Counted from the first letter of the stretch, positions 15,363-25,054 are shown. The stretch: 46,551 nucleotides of DNA from Deltaproteobacteria bacterium (GCA_029933005.1 JAOZOY010000015.1:1-46551), one strand, 5' to 3'. The notes: a model not told the origin generated them from the sequence alone. Numbers and translations are program-made.

Positions 15363-17003
15363 ATGACCATACATTCTAACATTTTTAATCAGCTTAAAGC
15401 ATACCAACTCCTGAAAAAGCTGACTCAAAACCCTTTTGACCTAACCGGTTCCGGTTCTCTAACCTCTGAACGAATACAGCGTTTACAATGCCGTACGGGA
15501 AATTTCCGTCTGCTTTACGCAACCCAGCGGCTTGATGAGGACGTGTTGAACGGACTTCAGCAATTGGCGGATGAAACCAGTGCGGTTGAACAGTTTGTCA
15601 TGATGAAAAAAGGGGCTGTCATGAACCGGATTAACGGCTATGACTCGGAAAATCGTCAAGTTCTGCACACGGCATGCCGCGACGTTTTCAGTGATTCTCC
15701 GGCCGAGCCGTCCGCCGCCCGTCAGGCTCTGGATGAACTTGATAAACTAAAAATATTCCTCGATGATCTTGACCAGGAAAAACTCCGGACTCCTCAAGGC
15801 AAACCCTTTACGGATATGATTCAGGTTGGCATCGGCGGCTCGGATCTCGGTCCGCGGGCCCTGTATCACGGCCTGGCTGTCTTTCAGAAAGAGGGACGGA
15901 AGGTCCATTTTATATCAAATGTCGATCCTGATGACGCTGCCGGGGTTCTCCGTGGTCTTGATCTTTCAACCACCCTGGTCAACGTGGTATCGAAAAGCGG
16001 CACAACTCTTGAGACCCTGACCAATGAAAAACTGGTTCAGGCTGCTTACAAAAAGGCCGGCCTTGATCCCAGCCTGTTCTTTGTGGCGGTCACAGGCCAG
16101 GGAAGCCCCATGGATAATCCGGAGCGCTATCTACGTTCATTTTACATGTATGATTATATTGGTGGCCGCTACAGCGCCACCTCAATGGTCGGCGGCGTGA
16201 TGCTCGGATTTGCCCTGGGGTTTGACAATTTTTTCGAAATCCTCAAAGGAGCCAACGCAATCGATCTTGCGGTGGAGGAAAAAGACATCAGGAAAAACAT
16301 CCCTCTTCTCCTTGCCCTGCTCGGGATATGGAATCATAATTTTCTAGGCTGTGAGACCCTGGCCGTCCTGCCATACAGCCAGGCTCTGATTCGCTTTCCG
16401 GCCCATCTTCAGCAATGCGACATGGAAAGCAACGGAAAGTCGATCTCCCGCCAGGGAGAGTCCCTGTCATATCAGTCCGGTCCCGTCATCTGGGGAGAGC
16501 CGGGCACAAACGGCCAGCACGCCTTTTACCAGCTGATTCACCAGGGCACGACAGTAGTGCCGGTGGAATTCATCGGTTTCCGTTCGTCCCAGTATCAGCA
16601 GGATATCGAAATTAAAGAGACGTCCTCCCAGGAAAAACTCATCGCCAACCTGCTGGCCCAGTCCCTGGCCCTGGCCTCCGGCCAAAAACATGAGAATCCC
16701 AACAAACGCTTTCTCGGCAACCGACCAAACTCCGTACTCATGGCCGAATGTTTGACGCCCCGTTCCATGGGTGAACTCCTGGCGATTTATGAGGCAAAAA
16801 TCGTTTTGCAGGGATTTGTCTGGAATATCAATTCATTTGACCAAGAGGGGGTTCAACTGGGAAAACTGCTGGCCAACAGGCTACTGGATCATTTCAGTGG
16901 TATGCGGCAAGACAAGGAGTATGACGGTTCTAGTCAAGATGAAGCGGGCTGGGCCATGCTCCAGGCAGCCGGGATGGTTGAAGGTCTAAAAACAAAAAGT
17001 TGA
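15363..17003 (+). CDS. pgi: Glucose-6-phosphate isomerase
   Basis: 546 aa, close to the 549 aa of the E. coli enzyme. It interconverts glucose 6-phosphate and fructose 6-phosphate. Visible signatures: VGIGGSDLGPRAL, VSKSGTTLET, GGRYSATSMVGG, ESNGKS, GEPGTNGQHAFYQLIHQG and a C-terminal NSFDQEGVQLGK. The ORF track starts at 15333, but the ATG at 15363 has GGAGA at ideal spacing while the first has none. The gene stands alone, facing the convergent kinase gene with only 10 bp between the two stops. Confidence 0.96.
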   Translation: MTIHSNIFNQLKAYQLLKKLTQNPFDLTGSGSLTSERIQRLQCRTGNFRLLYATQRLDEDVLNGLQQLADETSAVEQFVMMKKGAVMNRINGYDSENRQVLHTACRDVFSDSPAEPSAARQALDELDKLKIFLDDLDQEKLRTPQGKPFTDMIQVGIGGSDLGPRALYHGLAVFQKEGRKVHFISNVDPDDAAGVLRGLDLSTTLVNVVSKSGTTLETLTNEKLVQAAYKKAGLDPSLFFVAVTGQGSPMDNPERYLRSFYMYDYIGGRYSATSMVGGVMLGFALGFDNFFEILKGANAIDLAVEEKDIRKNIPLLLALLGIWNHNFLGCETLAVLPYSQALIRFPAHLQQCDMESNGKSISRQGESLSYQSGPVIWGEPGTNGQHAFYQLIHQGTTVVPVEFIGFRSSQYQQDIEIKETSSQEKLIANLLAQSLALASGQKHENPNKRFLGNRPNSVLMAECLTPRSMGELLAIYEAKIVLQGFVWNINSFDQEGVQLGKLLANRLLDHFSGMRQDKEYDGSSQDEAGWAMLQAAGMVEGLKTKS

Positions 17004-17013
17004 AGGAAAAAGA

Positions 17014-19614
17014 TCAGCCCTTCTCCAGCACCCGGCCAAGAACCGTACTCAAAGCCTCAACATTAAAAGGTTTGACAACCATACCAACAAAACCATAGCT
17101 GCGAAAATCAGCCATAATCGGATCATTGGAATAACCGCTGGCCACAATCACCCTGGCTTTGGGATCAAGGCGTAAAATCTCAACAACCGCCTCCTTGCCC
17201 CCCATGCCGCCCGGAATGGTCAAATCCATAATGACCGCATCAAAAGGAGTTCCTGCGGCCATGGCATCCTGGTATAAACGTACCGCCTCAACTCCGTCCC
17301 CGGCACAAGAGGATTCATAACCAAGATGGGAAAAAATACGTCCGGCAACCTCCCTGACCATCTCATCATCATCCATGATCAAAATCCGACCGTCACCTGG
17401 ATGAATTTCTCGTTTTTCACGTCCATGCTCGCCAGCAACGTGTTTCTTGTCCGAGGCGGGCAGCAGGATTGTAAAAATTGATCCTTTCCCAGGTTTCGAA
17501 TCCACCGAAATATAGCCCTCATGCTTGCTGATTATTGAATAGCAGGATGACAGGCCAAGACCGTTTCCTTCCTCCTTAGTAGTATAATAGGGATCAAAAA
17601 TCCTCTCCATCTCTTTTTGAGTTATACCGATACCTTCATCCTGAACTGAGATCTGCAGATAACGTCCAGGCGGAAGAGGAATCCGGCTATCCTGATCCAG
17701 AACTACATTCTCGCCCCAGACCCTGATGGCGCCGCCTTTCGGCATAGCCTGCCGCCCATTGATCAGCAGATTATTGAGTACCTGGCTGATCTGTCCCGCG
17801 TCAATCTCCACCGGCCAGAGATCCGCAGGCACGTCAGCCAGGCAACGCACTTTCGAGCCTCTGAACAAAAACGAACAGGAATCAGCAATCATCTCAGCGA
17901 CGGACGTCACCTCCTTAACAGGCATCCCCCCTTTGGAAAAGGTCAGGAGCTGTTGGGTCAGATCCCTGGATCTTAACGCCGACTTTTCAGCATTTTTCAG
18001 CAGAGAAGCCAGTTGTCCCCCCGGCTCGACTTCCAGTTGCGCCAGGGAAATATTGCCGAGGATGCCGGTGAGGAGGTTATTGAAATCATGGGCAATGCCG
18101 CCGGCAAGAATTCCAACGGATTGGATTTTTTCAGCCCGCTGCAACTCAGTCTGCATTTTACTTTTTTCAGTGACATCACGAAAAATGCAGACAGTGCCGA
18201 TGATCCGACTTTTACTGTCTCTGACAGGAGCACCGCTAACGGCCAGCAGCAATTCACGGCCATCCCTGGCAACAAAAAGAACATTTTCAATCAACTCTGC
18301 GTGCGGATTTTGTGCAAAAATCTTTTTTAATGGATCAGTATAAAATTTCCCCGTCTCCTCATCAATAAACCGCAAAAACTCAGCAAGGGGCTGACCGGCG
18401 GCATCAGCAAGGGCCCAGCCGGTCAATTCCTCGGCGGCCCTGTTCATCAACATAATCTCCCCGTCAAGATTCGTACTGATGACGCCATCGCCAATACTGG
18501 CCAAGGTGACGGCCAGCCTTTCCCGCTCCTCGGCAAGACGCTGTTCCATTTCTCTACGCCACTTCCGGTCATCCTTCAGTGCAATGATCATCCGGTTAAA
18601 TCGTACACTGAAAAGATCCACCTCATCGCGGAACCAGCGAGAAGACTTTGCCACCTTAAAATCGAGGTCTCCCTTGCCGATCCGGGCCGTTGCCTTTGCC
18701 AGGAGTTCAATAGGCCTGGTGATGGAACGGGAACCCCACATAGCCGCCAGCAGAACAAAAAACATCGCCCACGCCAGGGTCAGCAGCATATCTCTTACCA
18801 GTTTCCTGGACAACGCGTAGGCAACTTCAACCGGCGTCTCCTCAATAACATAGAGAGGCATGTCATTCACTTTCATGCCTACCCCAACCACGGCCTCATC
18901 CTTCAGACCGATATACTCAACATGGCTGAACTTTTGACCTGCCATCAAACCCTGCACCACCGGCAGGCTTGAGACATCTCTGCCCTCCAGCACATAGTTC
19001 AAATTAGGGTGAGAGATTATCAGCCCCTCACTGCTGACGACATAGAGGTGACCGGTCTGATGCTGATTATCTATCAGGCCGACAAAAAAATTCTTTAAAC
19101 TGATCTCAGCCTGCAACAGACCGCTTTGCTCACCTGTTCTGAGGGAGAATAAAGGATAGACCACGGACAACAGGGGCTCAAGGTTCCAGTTCCTGAAGAT
19201 AAAATGTCTCTCACGGTTGATGAAAAACTCCAGGGGATTGACTTCCGAATCTTTGGCAACAAAACCAAAGCGCGAATAGGAGGCATGCACCCGCCACTCC
19301 TGATCCACAACCAGCAGATTCAGAATCTCCGGATGCAGTTGAGCGCAATTTTGCAGAAACAGGTTATCCGAATCAGACAATTGGATGTTGTGGGCCGTAA
19401 ACCGTAGACTATTTTCGATGGCGTCCATGGTATTAGAAAGCTGGCTGACCACCTTGTTAATCCGGCCCCGACTCATCTCCACAGTGGTGGCCTGCTGATA
19501 GACGGCCAGACCACGAGAAAAAATAAAGACGCCCAATCCCATGGGAATCAGGGCCACACAGAAAATACCAAGAAACAGCTTATAAAATAATTTGACTTCA
19601 GTGAATAATTTCAT
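17014..19614 (-). CDS. Hybrid sensor histidine kinase (sensor-HAMP-PAS-HisKA-HATPase-REC)
   Basis: 866 aa from the chosen start. TM1 about 9-31, a periplasmic Cache-like sensor about 35-270, TM2 about 275-294, HAMP about 295-350, PAS about 365-480, dimerisation domain with phospho-acceptor H509 in GGIAHDFNNLL, an ATPase domain with GISQ-type N-box (LINGRQAM), DEGIG and GNGLGLS motifs, and a C-terminal receiver (about 745-866) with the acceptor in VIMDLTIPGG. The ORF track runs 73 codons further into the upstream gene. I chose the ATG at 19614 because it begins a normal membrane anchor and gives a 17-bp overlap with the upstream stop. That overlap with a periplasmic binding-protein gene suggests the pair forms one signalling unit. 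No separate DNA-binding regulator is adjacent. Confidence 0.88.
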   Translation of the reverse strand: MKLFTEVKLFYKLFLGIFCVALIPMGLGVFIFSRGLAVYQQATTVEMSRGRINKVVSQLSNTMDAIENSLRFTAHNIQLSDSDNLFLQNCAQLHPEILNLLVVDQEWRVHASYSRFGFVAKDSEVNPLEFFINRERHFIFRNWNLEPLLSVVYPLFSLRTGEQSGLLQAEISLKNFFVGLIDNQHQTGHLYVVSSEGLIISHPNLNYVLEGRDVSSLPVVQGLMAGQKFSHVEYIGLKDEAVVGVGMKVNDMPLYVIEETPVEVAYALSRKLVRDMLLTLAWAMFFVLLAAMWGSRSITRPIELLAKATARIGKGDLDFKVAKSSRWFRDEVDLFSVRFNRMIIALKDDRKWRREMEQRLAEERERLAVTLASIGDGVISTNLDGEIMLMNRAAEELTGWALADAAGQPLAEFLRFIDEETGKFYTDPLKKIFAQNPHAELIENVLFVARDGRELLLAVSGAPVRDSKSRIIGTVCIFRDVTEKSKMQTELQRAEKIQSVGILAGGIAHDFNNLLTGILGNISLAQLEVEPGGQLASLLKNAEKSALRSRDLTQQLLTFSKGGMPVKEVTSVAEMIADSCSFLFRGSKVRCLADVPADLWPVEIDAGQISQVLNNLLINGRQAMPKGGAIRVWGENVVLDQDSRIPLPPGRYLQISVQDEGIGITQKEMERIFDPYYTTKEEGNGLGLSSCYSIISKHEGYISVDSKPGKGSIFTILLPASDKKHVAGEHGREKREIHPGDGRILIMDDDEMVREVAGRIFSHLGYESSCAGDGVEAVRLYQDAMAAGTPFDAVIMDLTIPGGMGGKEAVVEILRLDPKARVIVASGYSNDPIMADFRSYGFVGMVVKPFNVEALSTVLGRVLEKG

Positions 19615-20599
19615 CAGCCTTGGAGAGAAAGGTATCGGAAATATCAAGCTCCAGCCGTTGAATTTCCTTGAGTGACACGACCAACCTGACTTTGTCCGGA
19701 TTCTGGACTGGCAGCTGTCCCGCCTGGATACCATGAAAAACGGAATGAACCATGGAGGCGGCTTGAAAACCCACATCATAAAAGGCTGGACTGTATCCCA
19801 ACACCCCGCCTTTTTTGAGAAACATATTATCAATGACCATCAGCGGTAATTTCTCCCGGCGGGAGAGCTTAACTATCCGACCGAATAAAGAAGCTGCCAG
19901 GGGATCCGGTATCATAAATAAGCCATCAATATCCTTGCTGCTGATGGAACGACAGATCCTATCCATTTCCTCTTCATTTTTGATATGAAACTCGACAAAC
20001 TTTATACCCGCCTCTGCCGCGGCAGCATGCAGGGCCGGACTGTTCACATTTTCCCGCAACCACTTTTCCTGGGGATTATAAAAAATGGCCACCCGCCGCA
20101 GCCCGGGAAAGGCCTCCTTGAAAAGAAGCAGCCTTTTGGGCAGAAGTTCAAAGGCAATGTGGCTGATCCCGGACATGGCGCAGCCCGACGCCTGGAGAGA
20201 GGGGACTATTTTTGAACCTACCGGATCGGCCACCACAGTAAAAATCACCGGAATATTCAGCTCCGCAGCCTTCTTTTTAACTGCAAGGGCAACAGGAGTG
20301 GTAACCGTAAAAATTAAATCAATATGATTTTTGGCAAAAGAGTCAAGTATGTCAGGAATTTTTGAAATATTTTTGTCAACATGATGGATTTCATAGTGAA
20401 TATTCCCGTCCCGCTGGAAACCGAATTGTTCAAGACCATCCACCAGCCCATCACATACTTCCAGAAAGGGTTTATCAAAGGCGATCATGCCAACGCGAAA
20501 ATCCCTCTCTGCATAATCATGAGCCAGGGACGATGTTATGGGGTAAATCAGCAGAGCAGCCAACGACAAAATGACAAATATTTTTCGCAGGAAGTTCAT
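19598..20599 (-). CDS. ABC-type substrate-binding protein (TrpX-like, PF04392 type)
   Basis: 333 aa with a clear Sec signal peptide (MNFLRKIFVILSLAALLIYP, cleavage near SSLAHD), so the product is periplasmic. The mature part has the two-lobed periplasmic binding layout of the ABC_sub_bind family: FRVGMIAFDKPFLE, LIFTVTTPVALAVK, IPVIFTVVADPVGS, RVAIFYNPQE, and DGLFMIPDPLA. No permease or ATPase gene is adjacent. The gene instead overlaps the hybrid kinase by 17 bp, so the protein probably presents a ligand to the kinase sensor domain rather than, or as well as, to a transporter. The ligand is unknown. Confidence 0.82.
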   Translation of the reverse strand: MNFLRKIFVILSLAALLIYPITSSLAHDYAERDFRVGMIAFDKPFLEVCDGLVDGLEQFGFQRDGNIHYEIHHVDKNISKIPDILDSFAKNHIDLIFTVTTPVALAVKKKAAELNIPVIFTVVADPVGSKIVPSLQASGCAMSGISHIAFELLPKRLLLFKEAFPGLRRVAIFYNPQEKWLRENVNSPALHAAAAEAGIKFVEFHIKNEEEMDRICRSISSKDIDGLFMIPDPLAASLFGRIVKLSRREKLPLMVIDNMFLKKGGVLGYSPAFYDVGFQAASMVHSVFHGIQAGQLPVQNPDKVRLVVSLKEIQRLELDISDTFLSKADEIIH

Positions 20600-20716
20600 T
20601 GATACCTCCCAGATAAAGAAGAATTTCAGACAGATAAAAAATATTATATACCAAACATCGACTTCGTCAAGGTGGGCATGGGGCTCGAGAAAAAAGAACC
20701 CGTCACCTGAAATTTT

Positions 20717-21556
20717 TCAGGCAATCCGTATGGCATCTTCCAGCATGATTTCAAATTCAGCCAAAAGTATTTCCTTCATGCGCAGGTTTACGGCTGCGGG
20801 CAGGGTGGCCAGTTCGATGGAAGGATCATGCCGGCTACCTATACCGAGCTTCACACAGGCTTTGTCGGCAACCCTGACAATCATCATAATCGTGCTGCCG
20901 GGATCAATCATGTCATCATGGTGATCACGGGCAATACGGCAATAAACATCCGGGATATTCCATTTTTTTAAAAGCTCATACCCTTTTTCCGCATGCAGGA
21001 CATCAATCAACTCTCGGCCCAAATCATAGGATAGATTAAAATTCTGTTGCGAGGAAACCTGAAGCTGATCAATCACCTTCAGCAAAAACAGCTTGCCGAT
21101 ATCATGGATCAGGCCGCCAATAAAGACTTCAGTTGCCTTGTCATGATAGTTTAATTTCCGGGCCAGCCACTGTCCGCCCATGGCACAGGCCACGGCATGC
21201 TGCCAGAGATGTTTGACCAGTTTATTCAACTCCGTATCCCTGGCCTGGTATTTATTCCCTTCAGCCGCAAGTATCACCAGATCAGCCACCTGTCTGGTAC
21301 CGAGGCGGACAATGGCATCTTTAATAGTGGTAATCTCCTTCAAACCGCCAAAAAAAGATGAATTCGCTGCCCGCAATACTCCGCCTGCCAGGACCTGATC
21401 GTGGAGGATCAGTTTTTCCACGTCCTTGATATCAAAATCGTCACTATGCAGAAGAGACTGGAGACGGAGACTGACCTTTTCAAATACAGGCAGCTCAAAC
21501 CCCTCCTCCCGGACATAATCATCAATCTGTTCCAGTATGGATTTTGTTGTCACCAT
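20717..21556 (-). CDS. HDOD domain protein
   Basis: 279 aa, essentially one HDOD domain (about 18-210): LPVFEKVSLRLQ, LILHDQVLAGGVLRAANSSFF, IKDAIVRLG, and FIGGLIHDIGKLFL, the last retaining an HD-like pair. HDOD proteins usually act as signalling scaffolds in c-di-GMP, motility or two-component pathways and mostly lack proven phosphohydrolase activity. The start ATG shares its A with the TAA stop of the upstream ATPase gene (TAATG), showing tight translational coupling. This argues for a joint role with the PilB/GspE-type ATPase. A short inverted repeat CCTGAAATTTTTCAGG overlaps the stop codon. Confidence 0.85.
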   Translation of the reverse strand: MVTTKSILEQIDDYVREEGFELPVFEKVSLRLQSLLHSDDFDIKDVEKLILHDQVLAGGVLRAANSSFFGGLKEITTIKDAIVRLGTRQVADLVILAAEGNKYQARDTELNKLVKHLWQHAVACAMGGQWLARKLNYHDKATEVFIGGLIHDIGKLFLLKVIDQLQVSSQQNFNLSYDLGRELIDVLHAEKGYELLKKWNIPDVYCRIARDHHDDMIDPGSTIMMIVRVADKACVKLGIGSRHDPSIELATLPAAVNLRMKEILLAEFEIMLEDAIRIA

Positions 21557-23496
21557 TAAAATTCTCCCTGCATACGGCTGATTTCATCGGGATGCCTGGG
21601 CCGGTCCAGCCTGGGCAGCTGACGGATAATTTCCTGATAGCTGGTCACGCCATGGACGGCCTTGTAGATTCCGTCCTCAAGCAGGGTGACAAGACCGGTT
21701 GACTTCATACAGATCTCGCGAATTTCATGGGAAGTTTTTCTGGCAATGACTGCGTCCTTGACCATCTGATCAGGAACCAGCAGTTCATGGACGGCGGCCC
21801 GGCCCTTATAGCCGGAAAACCGGCAGTAGCGGCAGCCCTGGCCCCTTTTAAAAAGAAGGCTCTGGATCTGGCTGGGATAAAAGCCCAGTTGACGAATCTC
21901 ATTCAAATTAAGATGATGATCCTCGGCGCATTTCGGACAGATCCTCCGTACCAGCCGCTGGGCCAGCACCGAAACCACGGTTGAAGCTACGAGAAAGGCC
22001 TCGATATCCATATTCAGCAGTCTGACCAAGGCGCCGGTGCTGTCTTCGGTATGAAAGGTTGTGAGCACCTTATGACCGGTTAACGCTGCTTCAATGGCCA
22101 TCTCGGCTGAGAACTTATCGCGAATCTCACCGATGACGATAATATCGGGATCCTGCCGGACAATATGCTTCAGGGTCTCTTCAAAGCTCAAACCGATCTT
22201 TGGATTAATGGAACACTGCGCTACTCCGTCGATGACATACTCCACCGGATCCTCGGCCGTGATAATACTGGTGCTGTCATTATTCAGATAGTTAACCGCG
22301 CTATACAGAGTGCTGGTCTTTCCCGAACCAGTGGGACCGGTAACCATAATAACCCCGCTTGGAGCCTGCAGGGTCTCCTCGGTGAAGCGCTGGCGCATCA
22401 TCGGTGACAGACCGAGATCCTCCACCTTGAGCAGTTCGCTCTGGGATCCCAAAAGCCGCATGACAATTTTTTCGCCAAAAATGGTAGAATAAATTGAGAC
22501 ACGCAGATCAAGTTTATGTCCCTGCTGTTCAAAAAAGATACGGCCATCCTGATGCCGCCGCCTCTCGGCAATATCGGCCCCGGCCATGATCTTGAGGCGG
22601 CTGGAGATAGCCGGGGCCACATCCAGGGGATAATTTCTATAATTCATCAGCACCCCGTCCTGGCGAAAACGGACTCGCAACTGATCCTTGGTGGGCTGAA
22701 TGTGGATATCGCTGGCGCCTTCCTTGATCGAAGCAAGAAGGATATCGTTAACCGTATTAATAATGGCATTATCGTCCGGCTCGACAACGGCAGTCCGATC
22801 TGCCATTTTAGCGGAATCCGTTTCCAGCCGTAGAAGGGTTTCCTGAATCATTGACCTGCGGCCGATAGCCTGGACAATTTCATGGCCAAAAAATTTCTTG
22901 GCGGTATTGAGCTGTTCAATATTCAAGGGATCGGCAAAAACGATCAGCACTCCGTTTTCCTGACGACGCAGGGAAATAAAGTCGTTTTCCTGATATACGG
23001 CCAGGGGAGCACGACCGAAAAACTCCGGATCTATCTCTTCCATGGTTGGATCAAGATAAGGAAAACCAAGTTGAAAGGAAAGTATCTGCAGAAGTTCATC
23101 TTCACCGATCAGGTGCAGATCAACGAGAATTTCGCCAAGACGGCTTGATTTTTTCTCTTCCTGACTTGCCAGGGCAGCCTTGATATCGGCCTCGGAAAGA
23201 TAGCCAAGTTCAACGAGAAGGGCTCCTAAAGGGATGGCGACAGGATTGGACTGGAGGGTCTTCCCGACCTGGGCGCTGCTGATATACTTCAGTTCCTCCA
23301 GAACACTGAGCAGGGGACGAGGCGTGGACAGTTTGGAGAGCACACGCTGCCCATATTGAAGTTGCTCTTCAGAGAGAAGCCCTTCCTTGATCAGTAGCTT
23401 GCAGATTTCATCCCGTTTAGGTTCAATCTGTTGCCTGACGAATTGATCCTTTGAAGACTTCTCGGAGGCCTTAGTTTTCCAATGGGTACGTGCCAT
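21556..23496 (-). CDS. PilB/GspE-type secretion ATPase with N-terminal MshEN-like domain
   Basis: 646 aa. N-terminal helical repeats (about 33-110) lead to a MshEN-like segment RLGEILVDLHLIGEDELLQ at 119-137, close to the consensus for c-di-GMP binding although its usual second glycine is His here. The ATPase core has VRFRQDGVL, Walker A GPTGSGKT at 387-394, AEDPVEY, the Walker B region DPDIIVIGEIRD and the His-box TTFHTED. A four-cysteine zinc site is formed by CPKC and CRYC. Such ATPases power type IV pilus extension or type II secretion. No pilin, secretin or inner-membrane platform gene is adjacent, so the machine served cannot be decided. The HDOD gene is fused to it by a TAATG junction. 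Confidence 0.88.
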   Translation of the reverse strand: MARTHWKTKASEKSSKDQFVRQQIEPKRDEICKLLIKEGLLSEEQLQYGQRVLSKLSTPRPLLSVLEELKYISSAQVGKTLQSNPVAIPLGALLVELGYLSEADIKAALASQEEKKSSRLGEILVDLHLIGEDELLQILSFQLGFPYLDPTMEEIDPEFFGRAPLAVYQENDFISLRRQENGVLIVFADPLNIEQLNTAKKFFGHEIVQAIGRRSMIQETLLRLETDSAKMADRTAVVEPDDNAIINTVNDILLASIKEGASDIHIQPTKDQLRVRFRQDGVLMNYRNYPLDVAPAISSRLKIMAGADIAERRRHQDGRIFFEQQGHKLDLRVSIYSTIFGEKIVMRLLGSQSELLKVEDLGLSPMMRQRFTEETLQAPSGVIMVTGPTGSGKTSTLYSAVNYLNNDSTSIITAEDPVEYVIDGVAQCSINPKIGLSFEETLKHIVRQDPDIIVIGEIRDKFSAEMAIEAALTGHKVLTTFHTEDSTGALVRLLNMDIEAFLVASTVVSVLAQRLVRRICPKCAEDHHLNLNEIRQLGFYPSQIQSLLFKRGQGCRYCRFSGYKGRAAVHELLVPDQMVKDAVIARKTSHEIREICMKSTGLVTLLEDGIYKAVHGVTSYQEIIRQLPRLDRPRHPDEISRMQGEF

Positions 23497-23738
23497 AAAA
23501 ATTCAGCTAATAATTTAGTCCCTTAGGAATTATTTTCGTGTTATTTGTGGAAAGAAATTCAAAAACTTCTTTGAAATAAACAAGTTGCCCCTACTGTTAA
23601 GGGCCTTATCCTGACAAACATAATGTTTTATTCCACTTTAGTGAATTATTTTCTAGATAATCAGTATCCAAATTATGTTCGTATTTCCCGTAGTTTTTTG
23701 CAAGCCAAAAGAATTCGCTCCCGAACTTTTCCCGTGGC
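23497..23738. other. Intergenic stretch upstream of the PilB/GspE gene
   Basis: A/T-rich 242-bp gap between the ATPase gene start and the aroA stop. I see no ORF, RNA gene, clear terminator or repeat here. It must hold the promoter for the ATPase-HDOD pair, but no convincing hexamers stand out. Confidence 0.4.
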
Positions 23739-25004
23739 TTACCTGATTTTTGCAAATCGTTCCCAGAAATCAGGAAAAGACTTGGCTACACAGCCTTCAT
23801 TCTGAATACGAATCCCGGGAACTACCAGTCCGGCCAGCCCGAAACACATGGCAATGCGATGATCGTTATAGGTATCGATATCAGCGCCATGCAGTCCCTC
23901 CGAACCGGCACCGTCAATCATAAGTGTATCAGGCCCTTCCTCCAGCCGGACACCGAGTTTACTTAACTCGGTGGCCATGGCATGTAAGCGGTCACATTCC
24001 TTGATGCGCAAATGGGCCACATTTCTGATCACCGTGCGTCCCCTGGCCATGGCCGCCGCCACGGCCAGAGTGGGGGCCACATCAGGGCAATCCCCCATAT
24101 CCACTTCAATACCTTTCAACTCCCGGGGACCGGTCACGGTAATACCCCTGTCATAGTCAATCCGGCAGCCCATTTTTTCAAGCATTCCCACCAGGGCCGT
24201 ATCCCCCTGGAGGGATTCACGCGGCACATTGGGCACGGTGACTGTTCCACCGGTTATCGCGGCAGCGGCAAAAAAATAAGAAGCGGATGAGGCATCGCCT
24301 TCAATCGTGTAATCCCTGGACTGATAACAGCCCTGATCGATCTCGAACCGGTTCAGGGAAGCATTGGCTTCGACCTTGATGCCGAAAGAATTCATCACGG
24401 CCATGGTCATGGTGACATAGGGTTTTGAGGGCAGGGTGCCGGCCACTTCAAGCTCGGCCTTTTGCCGAGCATAGGGTGCAACCAGCAGGAGCGAGGAAAG
24501 ATACTGACTGCTTTTTCCTTCCGGCAACAATGTTTTACCGCCTTCAATACCATTGGCCCTGATTTCAAGCGGAGGACAGCCCGTTCCCTTCATACTTTTA
24601 ATATCAACCCCCCAACCGGACAGAGCACTCATCAGCGGGGCAATAGGACGTTCTTCCATGCGTTTTTCACCAGTGATTATGAAAACACCGTTGCCCAGGG
24701 AAGCAACCGAAGTCAGAAAGCGGGTAGCCGTGCCGTTATTGCCCAGATAAATTTCCTTGGCCGGAGTTCTGATCCGCCCCCCCCCTCCCTTGACCTGCCA
24801 TTCGTTGCCCAGGGATTCCACTTCGACACCCATGGCGCGCAGGGCCTTGGCGGTAAAGGCGGTATCATCGCTGTCCAGGGGGCCGAAAAGGGTGGAGTCG
24901 CCATCCGCCAGGGCTGCGGCGATCAGGGCCCGCTGAGTGATGCTCTTGGAGCCGGGCACTTTAATGGTAACATTAACTTTTGCTACAGGAGTAATTTCTT
25001 TCAT
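23739..25004 (-). CDS. aroA: 3-phosphoshikimate 1-carboxyvinyltransferase (EPSP synthase)
   Basis: 421 aa, full length. It joins shikimate 3-phosphate and phosphoenolpyruvate to make EPSP. Visible motifs: VPGSKSITQRAL at the N-terminus, LGNNGTATRFL (active-site loop), ERPIAPL, KSSQYLSSLL, SKPYVTMTM, GDASSASYFFAAAA, GDCPDVAPTLAV, RIKECDR and DTYNDHRIAMCF. The loop differs from the LGNAGTAMRP of E. coli-type enzymes, with Asn and Phe at the positions matching Ala95 and Pro101 by eye alignment. It is the last gene of an aroD-aroE-aroA operon. It starts 50 bp after aroE with a purine-rich but not canonical ribosome site. Confidence 0.95.
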   Translation of the reverse strand: MKEITPVAKVNVTIKVPGSKSITQRALIAAALADGDSTLFGPLDSDDTAFTAKALRAMGVEVESLGNEWQVKGGGGRIRTPAKEIYLGNNGTATRFLTSVASLGNGVFIITGEKRMEERPIAPLMSALSGWGVDIKSMKGTGCPPLEIRANGIEGGKTLLPEGKSSQYLSSLLLVAPYARQKAELEVAGTLPSKPYVTMTMAVMNSFGIKVEANASLNRFEIDQGCYQSRDYTIEGDASSASYFFAAAAITGGTVTVPNVPRESLQGDTALVGMLEKMGCRIDYDRGITVTGPRELKGIEVDMGDCPDVAPTLAVAAAMARGRTVIRNVAHLRIKECDRLHAMATELSKLGVRLEEGPDTLMIDGAGSEGLHGADIDTYNDHRIAMCFGLAGLVVPGIRIQNEGCVAKSFPDFWERFAKIR

Positions 25005-25054
25005 TTTTTCTTTTTTTAAGAAGTATAAACGTTCATCGGGATGCTGGTAAACGT

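Noticed and set aside
19615-19833. 73-codon N-terminal extension of the hybrid kinase
   Set aside because: It lies within the substrate-binding protein gene in another frame and is not part of the kinase sensor.
24462-25019. 185-aa plus-strand ORF
   Set aside because: Antisense shadow of aroA with no motif or ribosome site.
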